Shown: piece after piece, positions 8,785 to 20,054 of the stretch
How positions within the stretch are numbered: position 1 is the first letter of the stretch
Layout of the letters: every line of letters starts with the position of its first letter
Assembly: GCA_012862575.1 (NCBI GenBank)
Contig: BLSF01000006.1
Location: 124,001 to 188,000 of the forward strand
DNA length: 64,000 nucleotides
Origin: Parietichytrium sp. I65-24A
Taxonomy: Eukaryota > Sar > Bigyra > Thraustochytrida > Thraustochytriidae
Direction: 5' to 3'
Notes under the pieces: generated by a model
Databases searched by the model: none
The model's input: only the letters and a program-made list of their open reading frames with translations
Told to the model about the DNA's origin: nothing
Position numbers and translations under genes: made by a program

Positions 8785-11744
8785 GAGTGAAGATTGAAGG
8801 TGTTGCTGTTGACGGGGTGAGCGGTGGAGCGGTTAGAAAGCAAGCACTGAATGCATGGCGGGCAAGATGGGGAGAGAGTGTAGTGAGAGCCAGCGAATTC
8901 CTCTACAAGGGTGAGGGCAAAACCGCGAGCGACACCTGCGCCACGCAGCCTTACGCGGCCAGCGGACGACTACCGGGTAACGATCCGATCCATCGCTTGG
9001 AAGGTCTTAGCTGCTCACGACCCCGTTCGACACCCTGAACAAAAAATGCCAGCAAGATGATCCCGAGAGACTGATTTATCCCCGAGTTGCTCGGTGTTCA
9101 TTGAGACCCTGGATGAAGGACATAGGTTGCGCTGCGCCAGCTCTAAAATGGAAAATGGAGCTAAGTCCAACTAGCTTTAGTAGGGGAATGTAGTCGTTTT
9201 CTTTTTTCCAAATTCCAGACTGCTGCTTTGTTGGAACGACAACTCCACCCAGCCTGCGAAGCTCTTTTACAGAATTCAGTTAATTGAGTGTGAAAGACGA
9301 AATGGTTCAATCTCCCGATCACTTTTAACCAAGAGAGAACAGCTGCAGTTTGTGTAACTGCTTTTGTGCCACCCCAAACGAATAAGTCAAGTCATTTTCA
9401 TAATTCATGTTCAAGATCTACATGATGTAAGTTGTCCATTTTTTGCGAAAACAACTTCGGGCAAGAAGAAGAACAGAAAAAAACGATGGAACATATTTCT
9501 CCGAGCCCGGCAATCATTTCTTCTCACCAAGCTGTGTCCATTCTCAACGAAAACGAGGTAGCGTGGTGATACCAGAAAGTCAAACTTTGCGAAGTGTGGC
9601 ATGCAAAACAGTAAAAATCGAACTTGTGCGCCTCTCTCACAACTTGCCGTGTTGACGAACATGACGCACGACCTTCGCGTGTCGACTAGTGCGGTAGACC
9701 ACTTCTTGGTTCGGGGCTGCGTGTCGCCAGAAGAATCTAGAATCTAGAATGGTCTTTGCACTCCACGACTAGAGCGAGGGATTATTATTTCCCACGGCCT
9801 GGGGGACCGGTGGCACTAATTATTAGTTCGTCTTACCCCAATGCCTGAATTGCAGACCGGTTTCCTCCATGCTTTGCTCAGGAAATTCCCCGGTTGCCAC
9901 AAGTTAGATTAGCGGGATGTCAGAGCAGTCTCCGATCATCAGATTCAATTCATCGTTAGTTTTATTTCTCCATTAGTTGCCTCTTTTTACGTTTTTTTAC
10001 CGCCGTTGCTGTACTGAGTACTTCAGTAGGAGCGAATAAACTTGAACCGTGACTTGCACCTACTCAACGGTATTTTTCCTATTCTCCTATAAAATCTTTT
10101 ACCATACATCTTGTCTTCTTCTTCCTGATAGGAAAAGACGTGATGCGCCGTTGGTGTTCATTAAAGTGAGAGCGGCGCCAGAATTCAAGATTACACTTAG
10201 GCCTCGTTAGATTTATTGATACTGTTATCTCTATCAAGTCCAGCTTTTCCTTGGTTGTACAATACCAGCAGCCAGCAGGTTGTTTATTTTACATGTAAGA
10301 ATGAACTGTAAAAATTAATATTGTATCGATTTGCCCATAAAGTTCCCACGCCAACCTGGGGTTTTACCTCAATGACGAAGTTCATACTGTATGCCCAGCT
10401 GTCGCAGTTCGTGGCTACAAACTTCGTAACGAGTTTAGGACTTCAAGGCTTCCAGGAGTCGTTTTCAAAAGCATCATGTGCCCCGCACCAGGACACATGA
10501 ATCACGCTACCACTTTGCTTTTTGGGTCCGTTGGTGCGGTCGCTGCCATTTGCAATTTGCATCTTCCAGCAAGGGCGGGGTTCCTCTTCGATCCTGGAGT
10601 CTTGAGGAATCAAAAAAGCAACTCGCGAAAACTCGTTGGAGATCAAACTTCTATGTCTCACTGTAAACTTTGACGGTTGGGGCAAGTACACTCAGGCTGG
10701 GTAGTAGATAGAGTAAGCCGATAATACTTTTTCTTCCAAAGAGCCACAAGATTGGATCGACAGGCCGACTTTCACACGCGCTACACTTTGGGCATCTATG
10801 GATGAAGTAGAGCCAAAGTAAGGCCCCTGTTGAGTACGCATTGTGCACGATGTTCTTCCGATGGGACTTTACACTTCTGAACCGTGATCAGCTTTTTATG
10901 AAACCAAGTTTTACACCACGCGTCGCGTCCTTGCAGTTTTTTTTTATTAGAAAAATTATGAAAGGAATTTAGTTCAGCTCAAGTCACTAACAAGGGTGCA
11001 GCATTTTATGCCTTCAACGCAATGCTTGGAACCGGAATTTGGAACCTCTCCTCCTCGACAAAGAACTTTGAAAATTTAGGAGCACTTTCACCTTGGAGCA
11101 CTTTCACCTTGGAAAATCTCCGAGCACGCGTGAGCACGCATGATGTCTTCTTCTCTATCCCTCACCGAACCGAATAAAAGGCCTTCGACAGCTGCCAAGG
11201 CAACTCGGTTCCCAAAGAAACTCGGACGTGCGAACCGACCGACCTGCCAGTGCAATACGTTCGGTCCATCTGACATGCAGCTCCTTCTGCCACTGAACAT
11301 TATCACGCATTCCGTCGGGAAGCTGGTCTTTCTCTAACCGGCCACTGTATTCTTTATTATCCTGGAAGTCACGTCCATGGCAATTTCAGCACCAGGTACC
11401 TAAATTGTAAATTGAATTTTGTAAATTGTAAATTGTAAATTTTTTAAAACGACTCCCAGAAACGCTCTTGCTTTGCATGCACTTGTGCGGCCTACTGTCT
11501 CTTGGTGCATGCGCATTGAACTCGGTTGTGAGGTACTTGTATGTCATCGATCGCGCGGTTCCCCTTGCTCCCAGTTGTTCTCATCATGTTTATAAAAACG
11601 AGGAGAAATCGTTCCCCTAAATTATACAACTTTCCAGCACAAGACGACTATTTCTCCGACCTCTTCTCGGAGCTTCTCCCCCCAATTTACCGGTTCGGAA
11701 TTTATCCGTGTGGAGGTCGGGAAAACCTTTCTCCCCAGCTTTTA

Positions 11745-12078
11745 CTTTAGCTCTCATTACACGCTCATTCGCCCTCACATCTCCCTACCTCCACCTCCAC
11801 CCTCCTCCTTACCGCCCTACTACCTATTCCGCCGCCCCTTCCCCTTTCCTCCCTCCTAAACTAAACCCCATCCACCCGTACTCCAGCCCCCCCTTCCTCC
11901 TTCCGTTCCTCCACGCCTCCCGAGTCCCACCACTTCCGCTAGCCAGCGATAGGTACGACTATCTCCAGCTACGCGAAACTCTGCAGCCAATGGGAGGCCC
12001 GAAGAGGAGAAAGAAGGAAGGAGGAAGGAGGAGGAAGGAAGAAGGGGATTGGCTGTGGCATTCAGGCATTGCGCGGAG

Positions 12079-12116
<38 letters not shown>

Positions 12117-12185
12117 GAGACAAGGACAAGGGCAAGGAGGACGAGTGTGACAGAGAGAAGAAGAAGGAGAGAGAGTGAGAGAGTG
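11745..12185. repeat. Pyrimidine-rich then purine-rich block upstream of the zinc-repeat gene
   Basis: The plus strand is almost only C and T from about 11745 to 11940. It switches to almost only A and G from about 11995 to 12185, including a GA run at about 12076-12113. The switch gives a strong strand asymmetry typical of a promoter and leader. The same polarity is seen before RPS26. Confidence 0.6.
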
Positions 12186-12255
12186 GAAGGGATAAAAGCC
12201 AATCTTTAATTGAAAGGTCAAATCTCTCACTGGCAAGCAGTCCCCAACGTCAGCG

Positions 12256-12333
12256 GAGTGAGTGAGTGAGTGAGTGAGTGAGTGAGAGAGAAAGGAGAAA
12301 GTGAGAAAGTGAGAAAGTGAAAGAGCAGCACAC

Positions 12334-12367
<34 letters not shown>
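12256..12367. repeat. (GAGT)n and (CAG)n microsatellites before the zinc-repeat gene
   Basis: A gagt tetranucleotide run at 12256-12285 passes into gagaaagt units, then a CAG run at about 12338-12367. The frame of the downstream protein is open back to 12321, so the CAG run could encode polyAla if an upstream exon joined here. The gagt run also contains many GTGAGT words that match a splice donor. Confidence 0.75.
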
Positions 12368-12368
<1 letters not shown>

Positions 12369-12740
12369 CCTCCAACTCCAACACCAACACCGCAATCAAG
12401 ATTCCATAATTCCGGAAGAAGTTCGAGCCAACAAGAGAACGAACGCAAAGACAATTGCAAGCACTGCCCACCCGTCAAAGTGCCCCACTTGGTGAACCGG
12501 CAGACACCAAAGAGTTCCGATCCAAGAAGACCAGGACTTCATATTCTTCATATCGTTCAGGGTAGCTCAAGGCACTTGGGACAAGTGTGCAACGCCGCCG
12601 GCAGGCAGCTGCAGTCACCTTTCTCCAGCGTCGCAGCGGCGAACGACCAGTGTGAATACGAAAACGTACAGACATACTTGCTCACGCCAAAGGAAGCAGT
12701 GATCACTCCAGCGAAGCAAGGCTTGAGCGCTCGTGCAAAG

Positions 12741-12776
12741 ATGTTGGACGCGCTGCTTCTGAAACAGCTGCTGTTG

Positions 12777-12807
<31 letters not shown>

Positions 12808-13613
12808 CACAGCAACAGCAGCTGCAATTGCTGCAGTCACAGCTGGCGACAGGCGGGGCCGCTGGGTTTGGGCTGTTAAACACGCTCGGGAGGACACATG
12901 TGAACGGGAATGCGCTCACGATGATGAACGGGTTCGGGTTCAACTCCATGACAACCGGCGCAAACGCAAACGCAGCGGCCCTCGGACCGATAATCGACCA
13001 GCTCGCGGCAGTGAGCTCTAAGCAAAACCCACTATACGACTTTCAACGCACAAACTCACCACCCCTCTCGATGGTGGACCCTGTATTTCTAACGACACAG
13101 CCCGTAAAGTCTGCTCGCGAAGGCGGCATGATCGTGCGCAGGAAGCGCAGTATTGACTCGACCATTTCTTTTAGCACAGAGTCCATCACCAGTGACGCAG
13201 ACGAGCCGAAGGGGAAGAAACAGAAGCGCGCTGGAAGATTTTGTTCAGTTCCCGGCTGCAACACCCGCGACAAGGGTGGTGGTCTGTGCGCAAAGCACGG
13301 CGGTGGACGCCCGTGCAAAGCCGAGGGCTGTGACAAGATTGTTGCAGGCGTAAGGTTCTGCTCTGCCCACGGAGGAACCCGGAAAAAGCTGTGTTCGTTC
13401 CCAGACTGTAAGAAGGGTGATCAGGGTGGCGGTTTCTGCGCCTCTCACGGCGGAGGTCGCAGATGCAAAGTTGACGGATGCTCTCGCCGAGACATTGGAA
13501 AAGGCCTGTGCTGGAGTCACGGGGGCGGCAAGCGCTGCGGTTTTCCCAACTGCTTGCGCTGCCCAACCGTGGACGGGTATTGCAAACTACATTGCCCCAG
13601 CACCTTGCCTTGA
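12741..13613 (+). CDS. WRKY19-like Cys/His zinc-repeat protein with polyQ
   Basis: From the first in-frame ATG at 12741 the protein has 290 residues. The frame is open with no stop back to 12321, so an upstream exon may extend it. It begins with a Leu/Gln helix, then a polyQ run (about 13-30), a Gly/Asn/Ala-rich linker, and a basic nuclear-localisation-like patch PKGKKQKRAG at about 155. Residues 167-288 hold five tandem Cys/His units of the form CxxPxCxx(r)xGGGxCxxHGGGxxC. This is the zinc-binding array annotated as WRKY19-like in oomycetes, diatoms and brown algae, although it lacks a WRKYGQK motif. Likely a nuclear DNA- or protein-binding regulator. Fold and repeats are clear; target and 5' structure are not. 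The downstream 6.4 kb is gene-poor. Confidence 0.8.
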
Positions 13614-14451
13614 ATCGAATTCCCGTCAATTCTGACGCCACCACGTCCGGGCCTCTGAAGGTTCCATCCATCGCCCTGTGTGTATACTACTGGATCGGGC
13701 CAAGCAGTTAGCCCTGTATTTGCAGGCATGCTTGATCCGTGTTCTAAAATCCAGATAATCTGAGGCAGTAGAGCCTCGCTTCTCTTGCAATTGCCTTACC
13801 CCGCCGTACACTGTCTTCGCTCATTCATGAAAATGTTGTCTCAAATTAAAAGCCCGATCTCTCGAGAAGGAAACATATTTCACAACCTTTTTTCTTTTTT
13901 GTTTACGAAAGTTAAACCAAGGTGTATTTGCACTGAAACACGTCTTCGTTCTCACGTAGCCTTCCAATCATTTTGCCGTCCATACACACATCTCTCACTT
14001 TTGCGCACAAAAGCTTGTCGAGCATCTCCACCGCGAAGAATCTTAACCCTATTGGAAGCATGGGTGGAAGAAGGGTCTGCGGATAAGGCTGGCAAGTTGT
14101 TTGGGCTGTTCCCACCCACTCTCACTATCCTGCACGGTTGGAGCGGGTGAGCTGGGTGAGCATAGTGAGCATGTAAAGTCCCGTTGTTCTCGTTGTGCAA
14201 GAAAAATAAGGAGAGATGTAAAACTTGGAACTAATCGCTTTAGATTGATTTGATTAAAGGCAGCAGCGTAGCCAGTGGCCGACGGGCTTTGGAATTGCAG
14301 AATTCAGAATTTTTAAGAGTACAGATGGTGCTTACAAATGCGTCGGCTTCTCACTACAAGACTGAACCTTGAACCTTGAACCCTGAGCGTTGGCGGGGAA
14401 GAACCTGCCGGCTTCCTTGACCCGTTCGTTCCTCTAGTTCCTCTAGTTCCT

Positions 14452-14481
<30 letters not shown>
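14452..14481. repeat. (CTTG)n microsatellite
   Basis: About seven perfect copies of the tetranucleotide cttg in the convergent gap. Confidence 0.9.
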
Positions 14482-14484
<3 letters not shown>

Positions 14485-15711
14485 CTGCCAAAAGCACGCA
14501 GAGGCTGTGCGAATACTCGTTTTCCGTTTCGGACAATCATTCCGCCTTTGAGGCGTTGTGGCATATTGTGGCACTCTGTGCGGGCAAGCAGGTATGAGAG
14601 AACCATGACTTGCCCTCCCCACGTAGGTTTCACAGCGATCAGAGCGAAAGAGGCGCTTCTACTTTTACGTTGCTCTCGATACACCCTCACGCTTTGGCGA
14701 CGACAGCTTTCAGAATTCAGGAGAAGATTTGCAACAAACAGCTGGACTTACTGTTTGTCCCTACTTGCCACAGCCAAGCGCAAAGCTTTGCAACTACGTT
14801 CGCAGGTTTGCATTATGAAGACGGGTCGTGGCTCGCAACTCGTTTTTCACGGAGCCAAACTTTGAATGCGAGAGCAGTAACGCCTAGTTTGGCCCTGCAC
14901 ATGTTGCCCACGTACTTCTTCTCTAGCGTGCCGCCCTGAAACGCGTTTGCCTGTTGGGCCGTGTTCGCGACTAGCCGCAAGTAGTAGCACTGCTGCCATC
15001 TCGAGCAGCAGAATTCCAACGCATACTATTGACGCGGGGTTTCCATACCAACAACATTGTAGTCAAACTATTGAAAGTGTGGTCTTACGAGCGCGCTAAC
15101 AATCGTGAGACACGGCAGTTGCCCTCTCATCTCATGTCATCTCGCCGCTCTCAACAACGCTTTTGAGGGACCTTTTGGTAAGCTGAAAAACAGAGAGCAG
15201 GATAAAATTCTGATACTTTCAGTACTGAAAGTACTCAAAGACCACCCTTGGCTGTTAGATGCTCGGATTCTATGATGTACCCATACGTTCATTCCACTCT
15301 CCAAGCTTTGCTCCCTGAACGCTGTCCATTTCTCTGTGCTGCTGGTTGTTGGCAGAGCGACAAAGCGCGGCTTCGTTGGGTAATGGCCCCGACCATCTGA
15401 CTGATACCTGCAGAGTACTGTACGTGCCACTTGGCTGTACACGGTTACACGGCAAGTGTCTCGGTTACCTCGGGTATAGTGAATGAAGGTCTTTCTTTCA
15501 TTTTCGTTCCCACCCCTTTGGCTGAGAGGACTGTTGCCGCTCAGGAGCCCAAATCGTCGCTCTCCAGAGGGCGATTCACTGTCTCCTTCACCTGCAGGCC
15601 TTGGTCATTAGGCTTGAAGCGTCTCAGGAAGAAACCTGAATTCTGAACTATATTCAACAAAGCTTTCGGAGACGGGCAAACATATTCATATATACGAAAG
15701 GAAAAAAGGTG

Positions 15712-15731
15712 CGAGAGAGAGAGAGAGAGAG
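15712..15731. repeat. (GA)n microsatellite
   Basis: Ten perfect copies of GA. There is no neighbouring gene start to which it could be a leader. Confidence 0.9.
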
Positions 15732-16161
15732 CCGTGGGTCAGCGCAGCGCACTCCGTTGCGCATTCTTCAAAATTCGAAGAATTAATTCAAGTTGCTCGC
15801 TCCAACGACGGCTAGCCGTGGCCTACGAGTGCGGAAAAGCTGCTGACGAACCTCCGCCGCAATTAGCAAATATTCGCATCCTGCAACTTGGACTTCACCG
15901 AGCTATTGCCGCTCCCAGATGGACTGGAGGAATCCGCACGATAAAAGCCCCAATCATCTCATCCAAATTCCCGCCGCGCCAGCACTTGCCGTCGCTGTTC
16001 CCTGCGACTTGCGCGACTGTCAGTGGTTGTAGCGTTGCCGCTGGTGTCTCGCGTTGCACATCAATACTTTGATACCCGCACTGGCCCGCGCTCCGTACAA
16101 CCAACGTGCTGCACTCCAAGATCTGCTGCTCTCCTGCGAAACTTTTCTTTTTCTTTTCATT

Positions 16162-16200
16162 GTTTGTTTTTGTTTGTTTGTTTGTTTGTTTGTTTGTTTG
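16162..16200. repeat. (TTTG)n microsatellite
   Basis: About nine copies of tttg. The complementary strand reads as Lys/Gln/Thr-rich open frames that are repeat artefacts. Confidence 0.9.
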
Positions 16201-17045
16201 CAAAAATTGACCAACTTGTTGCGCTCTTCAAGTTTCATTCTTTACTATCTATTTCTTTCTTACTTTCTTTCATCAATTTGTAATTATCTTTATCTTTTTG
16301 CTGTTTCTGGACAAAAGCATCAAACAAAACTGAATTGCGCTTGTGCCAATTGGCGCCTTTGGGAGGGAGGAGTCGACGAATGGGCCCAGAGTGGCTCGAG
16401 AAAAAACCCTTTTTCGCTTTTCATTTTCATTCTTCCCTTCCAGAAAAGAAACCATTGGCGGCAGAGTTTGCGTCTGACAGAGCACCAAGCCGTTGCCGGC
16501 TCTGCCGGCTCTGAATACTTCTCTTGTTCCTGAGGATCAAAGGTTGTTCTTTTTTCTCCTGATCAATCGCCTGCTAGAGAGCATCGTAAGGCCAATAGAA
16601 GTGTTGCACCCTAAAAAACTTTGATGCGGGGAAGATTCGCCTCCCCATCTGATCGAATCTTCACTTTTGGAGAGTGGCTACGTCTACTGATTTGCTTAGG
16701 TAATACTAATGCGAGCATTTCTGAAATCCGGCTCAAGAATTGAAAAAGACCACCTAAACGATGATAGTACCTTATCAGCATTTACAGTAGTACTTCAAAA
16801 CTTTTGGTTTCGCCGAAAATTCGCCGGCGAATCTGACTAATTCGGTCTTTCCCGATTCTTCCGGGGAGTTTTCGGCGGGGGATCTTCGATTACCGGACTC
16901 GCAATGGGTGCGGCAAGTTCAGCCAACGACAATTCTCGCCCACCCTAGGAGTCGTACGTAGTTCTTAGTGGGTGAAATCGCCGTAGACGGGAACTTAGCT
17001 AGTGTTTGTTTTTTCATTCCTCGTCCTTCTTTTCTTCGTTTCTTA

Positions 17046-17069
17046 CTCTCTCTCTCTCTCTCTCTCTCA
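17046..17069. repeat. (TC)n microsatellite
   Basis: A run of about 12 TC units in the gene-poor convergent gap. Confidence 0.9.
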
Positions 17070-17658
17070 CCCAGAGCAGAGCCGCTGACGACAGAAAACT
17101 CGACACGAAAGCACGTGTAGGAAGAGTATGAGTCCTCCATTGACTCTCTCATCTGTCGGTTCCATTTCCAAGCCGACCTTTGATCTCACGATCAAGCATG
17201 TCTCATGCTACCCAGGTCCAACTCCAACTTCATATCATCTCGGAGGTCTGTGTGTGAGGTCCGTACGTGGGTCGTCGGCTGGTTGACTTTTGCCTGAATT
17301 CTGCACTCTGCATTCTGCAAAGCGTGGAAAGAAAGAGTGGCAGGGAGGAAAGAAGGTGAAACGTCCCCATAAGCTGGCTGATTGCTTTGCGAGGCGAATG
17401 CAAATCACTTGAGTCGCGAGTCGCCAAGAAGGAAGGGTGACCATTGAATGGAAAGCTAAATTCTAAAATTTCTACACTTATCGTTGACAGCAATTTGGAA
17501 ATGACTTCAGTCCTGAGAGTGGGAGACGAAATTTCGAGCCGATAGGCTATTCGGCATTTGCAGGACAGATGTTGATTAACAGAAACTTTGGAATGGAACT
17601 TTTAACGTACTTTAAATCCTACAATCGCAATTCTTGAATAAGCGAACCTTGTCTTCGA

Positions 17659-17682
17659 AGAAAGAAAGAAAGAAAGAAAGAA
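17659..17682. repeat. (GAAA)n microsatellite
   Basis: Six copies of gaaa in the gene-poor convergent gap. Confidence 0.85.
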
Positions 17683-20054
17683 TGTTAGCTACAGACAGAC
17701 ACCCGTAGAACCAAAATAAACTGTTAGCAAGACTTCGCGTCTCCTTCTCAAACATTTATGCGTCGTTGAAACTCCCACTCGCTCAGAGTCACAGAAGATA
17801 CTGTAGGGACGCGAGGGTGGTGATATTTCTTTGGCCTCTCCCCGCTGCTAGTCGGTAAACTTGAGCGTAGTGTTCACGTTCGGGAGGAGATTGAGTAAGT
17901 AAGAGTATTACCTCCTGTAGTCGACGGTTACGAATTGTCCATCCGACTCATTATCTAATTCTGAATTCACAGCCAGGTACTTTACTACAGGTAATTCGTA
18001 ACGAGCGAGCGACTGGAATGACAGCAAAGTCATTTCTTTTCGCAAGGTGGAATGGAGTCAATACTCAACGCTCCAGGAACATGATGTGCCAGTTCGAGAC
18101 ACTCCACCAAAACTCTGGCGCAAGTAAGGTGGTCTGTTCCAAAAGTCCGCTGGCATTGATTGCCAAACTAGGGATTCCAGAGTTTTAAAATTTTAGAATT
18201 TTTGACATTAGCACTCTTGACTTAAAAGCTGTGCGCTGCTCAATTTAGCCGTGTTGCAGAGGTGCGAAAAGAAGCGACTTCATCCAATACTCGAGGATGC
18301 AAATTTTCCAAAACTCAGAATTTAGATCTCGTGCAAAATTTCTCTTCTTTGCATCCTTCACGTCCTTCTCTGCAGCCTGCAACAAAGTCCGCTGTCCGAT
18401 CCGTCCCTGACTGCTGTACAGTTTTCACTCTTGAAGTCGCGAACTTTGCACGATTGCAGAATACAGACTCAATTGATGAATGAGTTTGCAGCTCAGATTA
18501 TACATACAGGGAAAATATCAGCAAGTGCTCATGCTTCCTCTCAAGACACGATCATCTGGCTCCACCTGTGTTGTTCACACTGTCAAATATCGCCACGATC
18601 GCCACGGTGGATCAAACTCGAGGGTGTCTTTCTGAACTGTGAACGAGGCATCACAACCGATAGACAAACTACGGTGTCGACATGGGGGAAGCGGAATACG
18701 GTATTGCATATGCCCGCAAACCGCGAGACCGCGTTGCGTTGAGCACCGGCCAGTAGAATTTTTCAACAATTCTGCGCCAGGTGTCGTGAACGGCGTCAAC
18801 TCCGCCACTGAGTTGGAGACGAGGACGGTGAATGCCTGCCTGACAAGAGGGGGCACACTTAAACTCTGTTAAACTCTGCGGCCACATCCGGCATTGGCCC
18901 TGTTCTTCCCTTGTTTCACTTTCCCCGCATCAAAGCTCTAGGCCAGAACACCTACCTTCGTTCGTCAAAATCGTTCCGGGATCCAGGCGTTACTTGTCTT
19001 TGGGAGCCATGTTTGCGACCCAGACCAGTCTCCGCCGCTCTCTCGATGTGCCACTGCAGACAGCGGCAGAATCCAATCGCAAGTCAAGACTCAAAAAATT
19101 TATGCGTTGGCTCCAGCTTGAATCGGTCGCAACCAGAACTTGAAGTGTGTTCCTCACTGTCCATGCGAAACTCGACAGTGCACTCGACGCACAGAACTAC
19201 AGAACTCTAGCTCTAGAGTTAGCTGGCATCTGAGGGCAGTCCCGCTCTTGACTGAGCTGCCCCAACAAGAACGAACGTATCAGCGAAAGCAGTTGCCAGA
19301 AGTAAAATAAGCAAATGACTGACAGTGAAGTTCATTACTCAGCACTAATTCATTCACTAGTACCCCCAGCTTAACCTAGTTAGTGTTCTCGTGGAAATGC
19401 CTTATCTAAGTAATCGGCTGATTTGTTATCGAGATAAGTAATAGGACAGTTTCAGAGTAATGAGCTGTAAGTAAATTAGCAACAGCCAAAAATGGAAGAA
19501 AGTGAAAAAATGGAATTCGGAAAGTGGCGAAATGGACAGCTTTGCAGGAGCTTTGCTAATACTAAAACTCAGGTACCTAGTATTATGGCAGCCTAGCCGC
19601 AGGGAGTGGTCGACACAGCGGCCCCAGTCCCAGCTGTCCCTGTCGTGAGGACAGTACTGTTACTCAGTACTAGCACTCACAGTCAGTCAGTACCACAGCC
19701 CACGCTTCTGTGCTGGTACTTGGTACTCGAAGTCTCAACAGGTACCGGTACCGGTACGGTAATGAAAGTGAAGTCAAACTTGGAGGTGGCTTTGCAAATG
19801 CCGTTGACTTGTTTGTTTGGAGTCCGAGTCAAAGTCGAGTCAAATTTACAAATTTAAACAAAGGTGTGCGTGAAACAAAACAATTCTCTGGACATCATTC
19901 TCGAGAGAGAGTTTCCAACATGAAAAATGAATTTTGGCATTTCGCCGAGGGTGAGAATAAACATCGATTTCGAGACTCTTGACTGGCTCTTGAGATAGAG
20001 TTTGGAGTTGGTCTTTGTCACAATGGAGAAGGGTGCTTTCCACGCCACCAAGTG

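Larger units (their letters stand above)
7196..12320. other. 5.1 kb gene-poor divergent intergenic region
   Basis: This lies between the 5' ends of the propeller-like gene (-) and the zinc-repeat gene (+). I found no open frame with protein-like composition, and none of the 60-250 codon frames shows a recognisable motif. It contains a poly(A) run at 8767-8784, an aaattgt repeat at about 11402-11446 and a strongly pyrimidine-rich block at 11745-11940 followed by a purine-rich block at 11995-12185. Non-coding RNA genes or small multi-exon genes cannot be excluded by reading alone. Confidence 0.4.
13614..20054. other. 6.4 kb gene-poor convergent intergenic region
   Basis: This lies between the 3' ends of the zinc-repeat gene (+) and the Sfi1-like gene (-). 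It contains microsatellites (listed separately), scattered CAGAATTCAG and GGTACC/AGTACT palindromic words (notably 19650-19760) and no open frame with convincing composition. Such a long spacer between two 3' ends is unusual in this gene-dense window. Confidence 0.4.
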
